This document shows positions 31,991 through 40,810 of a stretch of 64,000 nucleotides of DNA, piece by piece. Below the pieces are notes generated by a model. The model did no database searches. It saw only the letters and a list, made by a program, of their open reading frames with translations, and was not told the origin of the DNA. The first letter of the stretch is position 1, and each line of letters starts with the position of its first letter. Source of the DNA: an uncultured Ruminococcus sp. (GTDB taxonomy: Bacteria; Bacillota; Clostridia; Oscillospirales; Ruminococcaceae); assembly GCA_937926145.1 (NCBI GenBank), contig CALANW010000165.1, positions 1 to 64,000 on the forward strand, in the 5' to 3' direction. The translations under genes and the position numbers were made by a program.

Positions 31991-33375
31991 TATTCTTTAT
32001 CCTCGCTGTCTTTTTTCTTTTTGCCGAATGTGATCTCCTTGAAAAGGAATCCAAACTTGCCGTCTTTAAGGCTCTTTTTTTGCTCGGGTGCTTCCTCGGC
32101 AGGCTCTTCGCTTTCGGAAGCTTCCTCAGTTTCGTTTTCGGCTTCATCGAAATCTTCGGTTATTTCTTCATCATCCTCTTCGGCTGTTTCTTCGGGTTCT
32201 TCAACAGCTTCGGGCGCTTCATTTTCCTCTGCTTCTGCGGAGTTTTCCTCAGCTGTTTCTTCAAGTTCTTCCGCAACATCGTCAGCGCTTATCTCGTCGG
32301 AGATATTTTCGGAAAGAACAGGCTCGTTCTCTGGTTCTTCCGCAGTTTCGGGAGCTTCGGTATTTTCAGCCGTTTCAGCTGCTTCAGCAGTTTCCGCATC
32401 TTCATTTTTTTCCGATGTTTCATCATCGGTCAGACGCTCATAGTTATAGTCGAAGTCGGTTTCATTATCAAACAGAGCCTCGGCGAAGTCGTGGGCGTTG
32501 AACTCCTGCAGGTCGTCAAGCTTTTCACCAACGCCGACAAGCTTTACGGGGATACCGAGTTCATTGTGTATCGAAATGATAATACCGCCCTTTGCGGTTC
32601 CGTCAAGCTTTGTGAGGACAATGCCCGTGATATCGGCAACTTCGCTGAAAAGCTTCGCCTGATTTACGGCGTTCTGTCCCGTTGTTGCGTCCAAAACAAG
32701 GAGCGTTTCGAGCGAACAGCCTTCGCCCTGCTCGTGAATGATACGGCTGATCTTTTTCAGCTCGTCCATAAGATTTTTCTTGTTGTGAAGTCTGCCTGCG
32801 GTGTCGCAGATAAGAACGTCAGTACCTCTTGCTTTTGCGGCTGTAACAGCGTCAAAAACTACTGCGGCAGGGTCAGAACCCTCGGCGTGTTTTACGATGT
32901 CAACTCCTGCGCGCTCCGTCCATATCTGCAGCTGCTCGATAGCGGCGGCACGGAAAGTATCGGCTGCGGCAACGAGGACCTTTTTGCCATCGTTCTTATA
33001 CTTCGCCGCAAGCTTTCCTATGGTGGTGGTCTTGCCTGCGCCGTTTACGCCGATAACGAGAATGACGGACGGCGTTGTGGAGGTGTCTATCTTCTTATCC
33101 TCGCCGAGCATTTCTTCGATGATATTTTTAAGCTCCGCTTTCGTTTCATCGGGTGTGGTGAGTTTCTTTGCCTTTACCGATGCGCGAAGCTTTTCAACTA
33201 TCGAAAGCGAAGTTTCAACGCCGATATCGCAGGTGATGAGGACTTCTTCAAGCTCGTCGAAAAAGTCATCGTCGAGCTGCTTGTACGCGCCGAAAAGTGC
33301 GCCGATCTTGCTCATCATCGAGTCTTTGGTTTTTCTTACGCCCTCGGCGATCTTACTGAAAATGTTCATATTCAA
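31990..33375 (-). CDS. ftsY: Signal recognition particle receptor FtsY with C-terminal acidic extension
   Basis: A 461-residue SRP receptor GTPase for co-translational membrane targeting. Residues 1-302 are a complete NG domain: helical N part, P-loop GVNGAGKT at 109-116, DTFRAAA, DTAGR and TKLDGTAKGG. Unlike the usual arrangement, the highly acidic Glu/Ala/Asp-rich region is at the C-terminus (about 303-431), followed by a basic tail (432-461, with FGKKKKDSEDKE at the end). In Escherichia coli the acidic A domain is N-terminal. The basic tail could contact lipids; this is inference. It lies 27 bases after smc, the conserved Firmicutes order. Confidence 0.95.
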   Translation of the reverse strand: MNMNIFSKIAEGVRKTKDSMMSKIGALFGAYKQLDDDFFDELEEVLITCDIGVETSLSIVEKLRASVKAKKLTTPDETKAELKNIIEEMLGEDKKIDTSTTPSVILVIGVNGAGKTTTIGKLAAKYKNDGKKVLVAAADTFRAAAIEQLQIWTERAGVDIVKHAEGSDPAAVVFDAVTAAKARGTDVLICDTAGRLHNKKNLMDELKKISRIIHEQGEGCSLETLLVLDATTGQNAVNQAKLFSEVADITGIVLTKLDGTAKGGIIISIHNELGIPVKLVGVGEKLDDLQEFNAHDFAEALFDNETDFDYNYERLTDDETSEKNEDAETAEAAETAENTEAPETAEEPENEPVLSENISDEISADDVAEELEETAEENSAEAEENEAPEAVEEPEETAEEDDEEITEDFDEAENETEEASESEEPAEEAPEQKKSLKDGKFGFLFKEITFGKKKKDSEDKE

Positions 33376-33402
33376 GACCTCACTTTGATTTTGGTTTTGC
33401 TA

Positions 33403-36400
33403 TCAGTTTGCATCAACATTCTGCGGCGGCTGTTCAAGTCGGAGTATCTTTGAGATGCCCTTTTCCTGCATAGTTACGCCGTACATTACGTCTGCTTCGT
33501 CCATTGAGCCACGTCTGTGCGTTACGAGGATAAACTGCGTTGTATCGGTGAATTTACGGAGATACTGCGCATACTTCGTAACATTTATGTCATCAAGCGC
33601 CGCTTCGATCTCGTCGAGGATACAGAACGGCGCAGGCTTTATCTTAAGTATCGAGAAATAAATGCATATCGCAACGAAAGCCTGCTCACCGCCCGAAAGG
33701 AGTGAAAGGTTGTTGATGACCTTTCCCGGAGGTGCGACCTTTATTTCGATGCCCGATTCGAGAACGTCCTCGGGATCGGTGAGGGTAAGCTCCGCACGTC
33801 CGCCGCCGAAAAGCTCAACAAATATCTGCTTGAAATTTTCGTTTATCTGATTGAAGCTGTCGGAGAACTGTCTGCGCATCGTTTCGGTGAGTTCATCGAT
33901 AAGTCTTTCCAGTTCACGCTTTGAGCTTTCAACATCATTGAGCTGCCCCGACATAAATTCGTATCGTTCCGACACCTCTCTATACTCTTCGATAGCGGCA
34001 ACGTTGACATTTCCGAGCGCACGGATCTTCTGCTTTATCTCCGCAAGGTCACGCTGAATGACAAGCAGATTTTCCACGGGCTTTGCAAGCTTCACCGCCT
34101 CGGAAAGATACAGTTCATACTGCTCCGCCATATCTGCGATTATCTTGTCATAAGCGCCCTGAACGGAAGTTTTGCGTTCTTCGAGCCTTGTCACTTCACG
34201 GCTGAATTTTTCCTTGCTGTCGTTCAGTTCGCGGACCTGTCTGCGCTTTTCGTTCGACTTCTGCTCCATTGTGTGGCTCTCGGAGCGGAGCTGTGCGATG
34301 CGCTCATTTATTCCTGCGGCTTCGTCCTTTGCGCCCGAAAGCTTTGCATTGAGCGCTTCGATCTCAGCCTGCTTTTCCTCGATAAAACGGTTCTTTTCAT
34401 CGAGTTCGATAACGAGTCTTGCGCTGCTGCTGCCTATCTCCTGCGACTGCGCTTCAAGGCGCGCTATCTCGGATTTTATCGCTTCGATATCCTTTGTTAT
34501 CTCGGTTTCACGAAGCTTTAATGCTGACATTTTCTCGGAAAGAGCCTCGCGCTTTTCCTGCATCTGTCGGCGCTGTTCTTCGTTCTCGGAAACGCTCTTT
34601 TCCTTTTCGGAAATTTCGTTTTCGACCGACTTCAAAGCTTCTTCGGCTGCCTTTACAGCGGCTTCACTCTCGGAAATTCGTTTTTTGAGCGCATTTTTCG
34701 CATCTTCAGAGCCCGAAAGCTGTTCTTCGTTCTGCGCTGTCATAACGTCTATTCGTTTTAACTCCGATTCAAAGCGAATTTTATCCGCCGCAACAACGGA
34801 AAGCTCCTCTTTTGCTCCCTCGATGTCGAAACCGAGCTTATCCGTTTCGCTTTTCAGCTTTTCAGCCGAGGCGCGAAGCTCGTTGAGCTTTTCTTGGAGC
34901 GCATTTTTCTCGTTGGTGAGCTTTTCGATGTCGTTCTTTCGTGTGAGAACTCCGCTCGACTTTGAAACCGAACCGCCCGTGAACGAACCGCCTGCGTTGA
35001 TGACCTGACCGTCAAGCGTTACGATACGGAATTTGTAGCCGTACTTCTTTGCAATGAGCGTTCCGAGGTCGATATCCTCCGCAATAACTATACGTCCGAG
35101 GAGCGAATTGTAAACGCCCTCAAATTTGGGGTCGAACTGTACAAGGTCAACAGCGAGCGCAACAAAGCCGTCGCATCGATCAAGACCGTTTTCGTTAAGG
35201 CGGTTTCCCTTGACGGAAGTGAGCGGCAGGAATGTTGCTCGTCCTGCTTTGGTTTCCTGCAAAAGTCTGATGCCGCGCTTTGCGATGTCTTCATTTTCGA
35301 CAACGATGTTCTGCAAAGCACCGCCCATTGCGGTCTCGATTGCAACGCTGTACTTCGATTCTACCTTGATAAGCTGTGCGGCAGAGCCGTAAACTCCGCT
35401 CAGCTGTCCCGACTTTGAAGCTTTGAGTATCTGCTTTACCGAGTGTGCAAAACCCTCCATACTGTTTTCGAGGTCGGCGAGCATACGAATTCGCTGGTCT
35501 TTGTCGCGGATAGAGAAGTTCATCTCTTCGAGCTGTTTTTTCGCCGCTTCAAGCTTCTCTTTTCGTGCGGCATAAAGCTTTGAGATACCGCCGATACGGT
35601 TATTCAGCTCCTCGGTCTTTTCCTCGATGAGTGTAAGTCCGTCAGTACATTCGCCTTTCTCGCGCTTCAAATCTTCGAGTGCGGAGCGAAGCGTTTCTTC
35701 CCTGCTGTCGGCGGATTCGAGCTGTGCTTTCATATCCTCGGCATTCTGCTTGCCCGTTGAGATAGAAACCCCGTATTCGGACTGCTTTATATATAACTTG
35801 TTGAGTTCGTTCTGTACCTGCGCCGACTTGCTGTCAAAGCTGTCCTTTTCGGACGATGCCTTGGAAAGCTCCTCGCTGACGGTGACATAATCTGTGCGCG
35901 TCTGTTCAAGTTCTGCTTCGGCATTTTTTATTGCGGCAAGCTTTTCTTCGGTAGCCTTGCGGTTTTCCTCGCCCGTATTTTCGGAGAGTGCCTGCTGCTT
36001 TTTTATTTCGTCGATATCATCGTTTGCGTGGCGAATCTCGTTCTCACAAACGGCGATATCGGAATGTATCTGAGTGTTTGCGCGCTCCGATTCGAGTATG
36101 CGGTTTCGCAGTTCCTCGGTGCGGAGAGTGTTCTCCTGCATATTTTCGGAAAGCTGTGTAAGTTCTTCTTCAAGCCTTGAAATATCGGCTTCAACGCCGT
36201 TATATTCGTTCGTGCTGATAAGGAGCTTGTCGGAAATTTCGTCAAGGTTTTTCTTCAAGTCGTCAAGCTGACGAACCCAGACGGTAATTTCAAGCGACTT
36301 TTTCGTTTCGGAATACTCGATGAATTTTTCTGCCTTTTCCGACTGTATGCGGAGCGGTTCAACTCGGCTCTCGAGTTCACCGATGATATCGCGCAGACGG

Positions 36401-36966
36401 AGAATGTTTTCCTGCGCGGCGGCAAGCTTTCTCTCGGCTTCGGCTTTTTTATAGCGGAATTTCGATATTCCTGCGGCTTCCTCAAAAATTTCACGGCGTT
36501 CGCCCGACTTTGCGGAAACTATCTCGGCAACGCGTCCCTGACCGATTATCGAATAGCCGTCACGTCCAAGACCCGTGTCCATAAAAAGCTCGCAGATATC
36601 TTTCAAACGCACCTGCGCGCCGTTTATCATATATTCGCTTTCGCCGCTTCGGTAAAGCTTTCGCGTTACCGAAACCTGCTCGGACGGTATCTGCAAAATT
36701 CCCCTGTTGTTGATGATGTTGAGCGTTACCGATGCAAAGCCCATAGGCTTGCGGAACTGCGTACCCGAGAAGATAACATCCTCCATTTTTCCGCCTCGGA
36801 GCGTCTTTGAGGACTGCTCGCCGAGCACCCAGCGCACAGCATCGCCGATATTCGATTTTCCGCTTCCGTTAGGGCCGACTACCGCCGTTATTCCCTTGTC
36901 AAATGTAAGCTTTATCTTATCGGGAAAGGACTTGAAGCCCTGTAATTCCAATGATTCGAGATACAT
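33403..36966 (-). CDS. smc: Chromosome segregation ATPase SMC
   Basis: A 1187-residue SMC protein that, with ScpA and ScpB, organises and segregates the chromosome. The Walker A GPNGSGKSN at 31-39 and the GRDGYSIIGQGRVAEI block mark the N-terminal head. Long coiled coils surround the hinge (about 515-670, with GVYGSAAQLIKVE and a Gly-rich NAGGSFTGGS). The C-terminal head has LSGGEQAF near 1089 and Walker B CILDEIEAALDD. Length is normal. GGAG lies nine bases before the ATG. It is 18 bases after the Elp3-like gene. Confidence 0.97.
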   Translation of the reverse strand: MYLESLELQGFKSFPDKIKLTFDKGITAVVGPNGSGKSNIGDAVRWVLGEQSSKTLRGGKMEDVIFSGTQFRKPMGFASVTLNIINNRGILQIPSEQVSVTRKLYRSGESEYMINGAQVRLKDICELFMDTGLGRDGYSIIGQGRVAEIVSAKSGERREIFEEAAGISKFRYKKAEAERKLAAAQENILRLRDIIGELESRVEPLRIQSEKAEKFIEYSETKKSLEITVWVRQLDDLKKNLDEISDKLLISTNEYNGVEADISRLEEELTQLSENMQENTLRTEELRNRILESERANTQIHSDIAVCENEIRHANDDIDEIKKQQALSENTGEENRKATEEKLAAIKNAEAELEQTRTDYVTVSEELSKASSEKDSFDSKSAQVQNELNKLYIKQSEYGVSISTGKQNAEDMKAQLESADSREETLRSALEDLKREKGECTDGLTLIEEKTEELNNRIGGISKLYAARKEKLEAAKKQLEEMNFSIRDKDQRIRMLADLENSMEGFAHSVKQILKASKSGQLSGVYGSAAQLIKVESKYSVAIETAMGGALQNIVVENEDIAKRGIRLLQETKAGRATFLPLTSVKGNRLNENGLDRCDGFVALAVDLVQFDPKFEGVYNSLLGRIVIAEDIDLGTLIAKKYGYKFRIVTLDGQVINAGGSFTGGSVSKSSGVLTRKNDIEKLTNEKNALQEKLNELRASAEKLKSETDKLGFDIEGAKEELSVVAADKIRFESELKRIDVMTAQNEEQLSGSEDAKNALKKRISESEAAVKAAEEALKSVENEISEKEKSVSENEEQRRQMQEKREALSEKMSALKLRETEITKDIEAIKSEIARLEAQSQEIGSSSARLVIELDEKNRFIEEKQAEIEALNAKLSGAKDEAAGINERIAQLRSESHTMEQKSNEKRRQVRELNDSKEKFSREVTRLEERKTSVQGAYDKIIADMAEQYELYLSEAVKLAKPVENLLVIQRDLAEIKQKIRALGNVNVAAIEEYREVSERYEFMSGQLNDVESSKRELERLIDELTETMRRQFSDSFNQINENFKQIFVELFGGGRAELTLTDPEDVLESGIEIKVAPPGKVINNLSLLSGGEQAFVAICIYFSILKIKPAPFCILDEIEAALDDINVTKYAQYLRKFTDTTQFILVTHRRGSMDEADVMYGVTMQEKGISKILRLEQPPQNVDAN

Positions 36967-36984
36967 TTATATGCTCCGTTTCAT

Positions 36985-37986
36985 CTAAATTTTGTCTGCT
37001 TTTTCCACGCGGATATCAAAGAGCTTTTCTATGCTTTTATCCGCAGTTATCTTTATATCAAAACCTTGCTTTTTAAAATATTCCGTGTTGCATTTTTTCT
37101 GTCCGACAGCCATACTGACAGCTTTCGGCGAAACAAATACTTCGTATCTGCCCTTTCCGCCGAGCAGCTTTTCAATAGCCTTGCGGAAACGTATGCCAAG
37201 GCAAATCTCGCGCATCGCAGGGTGATAATATCCCCCGACAGCCTGACCCTCGACATTTTCCGAAGCGTGAAGTCCGAGCCGAATTATCCTTATGCCGCTC
37301 TGCTCGAACATCTCCATTAGCTTCGCGCAAAGCTCCGCTTCTTCATTGAACGGAACGGGGGCATATACCCCACTCTGATATAAGTCGGCAAGCTTAGTTC
37401 CGCCAAGTATCACAGTTGGGTATATCCGCACAGTCGCAGGCAAAAGCTTTATCAGCTCCTCCGCGGTGCAGATATCGTCCTCGGGCGAAGCGCCGTAAAG
37501 TCCCGTCATCATCTGCAAGCCGAGTTCAAAGCCGTACTCTTTTATAAGCTTTGAAGCGTTCCGAACATCGTCCGCAGTGTGTCCCCGATCGTTCATCGCA
37601 AGAATATCGTCACGCATCGACTGTGCGCCGAGTTCTATCGCGGTGACATTATATTTCTTCAATATGTCAAGCACTTCGCAGTCGATCTTGTCGGGGCGGG
37701 TAGAAATTCTTATCCCGATAAGACCGTATTCCTTTATAAAAGGCTGTGCGGCTTCGAGCAGGGAGATCATATATCCCCTTTCGACCGCCGTGAAGCTTCC
37801 GCCGAAAAATGCTATCTCCGTTTCGTGCGGAGCTTTCAGCTTCGGGCAGGCTTCTTCGAGAATTTTTGTTACAGCGTCCGCATCGGGCGGTTCTTCCGTG
37901 CTGCTTATTGTGCGCTGATTGCAGAACGAGCAGCAGTTCGGGCAGCCTTTATGCGGAATGAAGATCGAGATATTGCTATGCGTCAT
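36985..37986 (-). CDS. Radical SAM protein, Elp3-related
   Basis: A 333-residue radical S-adenosylmethionine enzyme. The cluster motif CX3CX2C is Cys15, Cys19, Cys22 in HKGCPNCCSFCNQ, followed by FFGGSFTAVE, RISTRPDKID and ELGAQSMRDDIL, the pattern of the Elp3-like bacterial proteins that lack the acetyltransferase domain. These genes lie beside rnc and smc in many Clostridia, but no reaction is established. It overlaps rnc by ATGA, so translation is coupled. Confidence 0.88.
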   Translation of the reverse strand: MTHSNISIFIPHKGCPNCCSFCNQRTISSTEEPPDADAVTKILEEACPKLKAPHETEIAFFGGSFTAVERGYMISLLEAAQPFIKEYGLIGIRISTRPDKIDCEVLDILKKYNVTAIELGAQSMRDDILAMNDRGHTADDVRNASKLIKEYGFELGLQMMTGLYGASPEDDICTAEELIKLLPATVRIYPTVILGGTKLADLYQSGVYAPVPFNEEAELCAKLMEMFEQSGIRIIRLGLHASENVEGQAVGGYYHPAMREICLGIRFRKAIEKLLGGKGRYEVFVSPKAVSMAVGQKKCNTEYFKKQGFDIKITADKSIEKLFDIRVEKADKI

Positions 37987-38669
37987 ACCTTATAGCCCAT
38001 AAGCTCGAGAGCCTCTTTCGCAGCCATCTGTTCAGCCTGCTTTTTGCTGTGACCCTCGCCCGTTCCGATGACGTTCGAGTTGAGCATCACCTGAATTACG
38101 AACACACGGTTGTGGTCGGGACCCGTCTGTGATTTAAGATAGTATTCGACCTTTTCCTCGCGGTTGCGCTGGATAACTTCCTGCAAAATGGTCTTGTAGT
38201 CGCCGTTGGAACGGTTTCTGTACTTGTCGATATCTTCGGGCATAAAGCCGAGAACGTACTTTCTCGCCTCATCAAGACCGCCGTCAAGAAAAACAGCCGC
38301 AATGACAGCTTCAAACGCATCGGAAACGATAGACGGGCGTTCTCTGCCGCCGCTGTTTTCCTCGCCCTTGCCGAGAAGAATATGCTGACCGAGGTCTATC
38401 TTCTTTGAGAATTCAAAGAGCGCAGTTTCGCAGACGAGCGATGCTCTTATCTTCGTAAGGTCGCCCTCGGGGAGATGCTTGAAGTGCTTGAAAAGATACT
38501 CCGAAACGACTATCGAAAGCACACTGTCGCCGAGAAATTCAAGGCGCTCATTTGAGTTGCGCGAGTTCTTGAATTCGTTTGCGTAGCTTGAATGGGAAAG
38601 TGCCTCGTGAAGAAGCTCCTTGTCCTTGAATGTATATCCTATCTTTTTTTCAAACTCTGAAAAATCCAT
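37983..38669 (-). CDS. rnc: Ribonuclease III
   Basis: A 228-residue double-strand-specific endonuclease for rRNA and mRNA processing. The signature ERLEFLGDSVL is at 41-51, the second acidic site lies in DAFEAVIAAVFLDGG, and a double-stranded RNA-binding domain occupies the last 75 residues (GTGEGHSKKQAEQMAAKEAL). The ATG at 38669 is preferred because AAAGGGA precedes it at nine bases; an ATG 33 bases upstream is possible. acpP, which usually lies between plsX and rnc, is missing. Confidence 0.95.
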   Translation of the reverse strand: MDFSEFEKKIGYTFKDKELLHEALSHSSYANEFKNSRNSNERLEFLGDSVLSIVVSEYLFKHFKHLPEGDLTKIRASLVCETALFEFSKKIDLGQHILLGKGEENSGGRERPSIVSDAFEAVIAAVFLDGGLDEARKYVLGFMPEDIDKYRNRSNGDYKTILQEVIQRNREEKVEYYLKSQTGPDHNRVFVIQVMLNSNVIGTGEGHSKKQAEQMAAKEALELMGYKV

Positions 38670-38740
38670 TTTTGTGTATCCCTTTCCGATCGGACTTCGC
38701 ATAAAAGTTCGACCTTTAGTTTGAAAATAAATATGTATTT

Positions 38741-39748
38741 TTATTCAGCCGAATCTGTTTTCAGCTTTTCTATCGAGCGTGAAATTTCGCCGATAACGTC
38801 ACCCTCAACGCAGTTCTTCGCCTGACGGATAGCATTGTAAAAAGCGTTCGCGTCCGAGCTGCCGTGAGCCTTTATAACGGGCTTTGAAATACCCATAAGA
38901 ACAGCGCCGCCGACTTCGGAATAGTCCATTTTTTTGCGGAATGCTGCGACCTGCTTTTTCATAAGCAGATATGCTATCTTTGAACCAAGGCTGCTCATGA
39001 ACATACCCTTGAGCGTGTGTGCAAAGTATGAACCCATACCCTCGTAAAGCTTGAGCGCAACATTGCCCGTGAATCCGTCCGAAACAGCGACCTGACAAAC
39101 GCCGAGCGGAATATCACGCGCTTCGAGATTTCCGTAGAAATTTATTGGCGCTTTTTTGAGCATCGCATAGGCTTCCTTGTCCATTTCTCTGCCCTTTGTG
39201 TCCTCTGCGCCGACGTTGATAAGACCGACTTTCGGTGACTTCACGCCGAGAACTTTTTCCATATAGCAGCTTCCCATAATGCCGAACTGAACGAGCGCTT
39301 CGGGACGGCACTCAACATTTGCGCCTGCATCAATGAGCATAATATAGCCATTGTCGGCAGGCATTATCGGAGCAAGTGCGGCTCTCTTTATGCCTTTAAG
39401 ACGCTTTGCGATGAATGTTGCGCCGACAACGAGCGCACCCGTGCTGCCTGCGGAAACGAAAGCGTCACCCTCGCCATCTGAGAGCGCTTTAAGTCCGACA
39501 GCCATTGAACAGCCTGCGTGTTCCTTTAAAATGGAAGTAGGCTCTTCGTGAATGTCGATGACCTCTTCCGTGTGCTTTATCGAAATTCGGTCGAGCGAAA
39601 TATTGTTTGCGGCGGCAAAGCTTTTTATCTTGTTTTCATCACCCGTGAGGACAATGTCAACACCGAGCTTTTCAACAGCCATAGCCGCGCCCTTGATGAC
39701 TTCGTCGGGTGAGTGATCTCCGCCGAATGCGTCAACGATTATCTTCAT
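38741..39748 (-). CDS. plsX: Phosphate acyltransferase PlsX
   Basis: A 335-residue enzyme that converts acyl-ACP to acyl-phosphate for phospholipid synthesis with PlsY. The N-terminal MKIIVDAFGGDHSPDEVIKG, the SAGSTGALVV glycine loop and VSDGFTGNVALK are characteristic. Its start overlaps the end of the upstream YcxB-like gene by 17 bases. The following gene is rnc, without an intervening acpP or fabD. Confidence 0.95.
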   Translation of the reverse strand: MKIIVDAFGGDHSPDEVIKGAAMAVEKLGVDIVLTGDENKIKSFAAANNISLDRISIKHTEEVIDIHEEPTSILKEHAGCSMAVGLKALSDGEGDAFVSAGSTGALVVGATFIAKRLKGIKRAALAPIMPADNGYIMLIDAGANVECRPEALVQFGIMGSCYMEKVLGVKSPKVGLINVGAEDTKGREMDKEAYAMLKKAPINFYGNLEARDIPLGVCQVAVSDGFTGNVALKLYEGMGSYFAHTLKGMFMSSLGSKIAYLLMKKQVAAFRKKMDYSEVGGAVLMGISKPVIKAHGSSDANAFYNAIRQAKNCVEGDVIGEISRSIEKLKTDSAE

Positions 39749-40241
39749 TGTTTTTTCTCCTCTTGATCTTCTCGTTTAAAAATTTGGTGAATCCGATATC
39801 TGTCTTTTCGCTTTTCGGAATAACATACTCCGTGCCGTTTTCCGTCCTGATGATGAAGTGACTTTTTGTGTCACGGTAGCTTTCCAGCTTTTCATAAGGA
39901 AAATAAGCCGCAAAGCTTTCTTCGCATACAAGAAAACCGTCCGTGTAAAACTCAAAGAGCCGTGTTTTTTCACCATTTTCGGAAAACGCTTTTTCAGCCG
40001 AGCGTTTTGTTCCCGAAAGCGAAAATATTCCCGACAAAAATGCCAGTCCCGATATTATCGTGATAAGAAAATATCCTGCGATCGCCGAAAGAACCGCTAT
40101 AACGAATGAAATTACAGTTACCACAGTTTCAAGCCGAGCCGCCGACTTTTTTTCACATAATATCTCGTCAAGTCCATACTCCGTTTCAAGGCTGTAGACC
40201 GCAGGTGCGGCACTTTTGAGCTTTATTTCAACTTTTCCCAT
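39732..40241 (-). CDS. YcxB-like membrane protein, paralogue 1
   Basis: A 169-residue protein with a two-helix hydrophobic region (about 40-75) and a C-terminal beta-rich domain, FYTDGFLVCEESFAAYFPYE then YVIPKSEKTD, matching the YcxB-like pattern (a PH-like fold with unknown ligand). It overlaps plsX by 17 bases. The next gene upstream is a paralogue. Function is unknown; the location suggests an envelope role. Confidence 0.65.
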   Translation of the reverse strand: MGKVEIKLKSAAPAVYSLETEYGLDEILCEKKSAARLETVVTVISFVIAVLSAIAGYFLITIISGLAFLSGIFSLSGTKRSAEKAFSENGEKTRLFEFYTDGFLVCEESFAAYFPYEKLESYRDTKSHFIIRTENGTEYVIPKSEKTDIGFTKFLNEKIKRRKNNEDNR

Positions 40242-40252
40242 AAGCCGCCTCC

Positions 40253-40810
40253 TTATATAGTCTTGACGTTGAATTTTCCGCCGAGCTTGTTTTCCATTAC
40301 CGCGCGCAGGAGCTTTTTCTGTTCATCGGAAAGCTCCCCTTTCGGGATAAGATAAGTTTTTCCGTCATCGCGGAACAGCATAACTTCGAGCGTGTTCTCA
40401 ACGCCCCGCACGATGCGTTCATAGCTTTCATTAACGCCCTCATATTCGCTTGAAAATGTGAAATGGTGGCGGTAAAAATTATATGTGCAGTTTCCGCTGC
40501 CGTTGGGAGCTTTGCGTACAGACCTGCTAACCTTTTGTGCATTCAGAAACATTTCAAGCGCGATAAGAAGTGCAAATACAACATACGAAACCGCAAGCAT
40601 CGGCTGACCTGCCGCAATTGCAACAAGAACTATCTGCAAAACGATAAGAACGGCAAGTATCGCGCCTATCACCGCAAAAATATAAGTTCCGCCGCTTTTG
40701 AAAAGCATCGTCTGTTCAAGCTGCTTGAAGTCCTTTTCGCCGCAGTTTACGGTAAAGCTAACGAGCGGTTCTTTGCCCTTGTCATCGGGAAAATCAAAGG
40801 AAACGTTCAT
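40253..40810 (-). CDS. YcxB-like membrane protein, paralogue 2
   Basis: A 185-residue protein built like its neighbour: polar N-terminus, two transmembrane helices (about 42-90) and a C-terminal domain with NFYRHHFTFSSEYEGVNESY and YLIPKGELSDEQ, the YcxB-like signature. Its ATG overlaps the TGA of trmFO, so it is translationally coupled. Function unknown. Confidence 0.65.
   Translation of the reverse strand: MNVSFDFPDDKGKEPLVSFTVNCGEKDFKQLEQTMLFKSGGTYIFAVIGAILAVLIVLQIVLVAIAAGQPMLAVSYVVFALLIALEMFLNAQKVSRSVRKAPNGSGNCTYNFYRHHFTFSSEYEGVNESYERIVRGVENTLEVMLFRDDGKTYLIPKGELSDEQKKLLRAVMENKLGGKFNVKTI

Noticed and set aside
31972..33453. Plus-strand 493-codon frame opposite ftsY
   Set aside because: Produced by the GA-rich acidic coding region of ftsY; low-complexity Ser/Phe/Cys composition, no ribosome site.
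38670..38702. Longer rnc start at 38702
   Set aside because: The downstream ATG at 38669 has the better Shine-Dalgarno and matches the usual RNase III N-terminus, though the longer form cannot be fully excluded.
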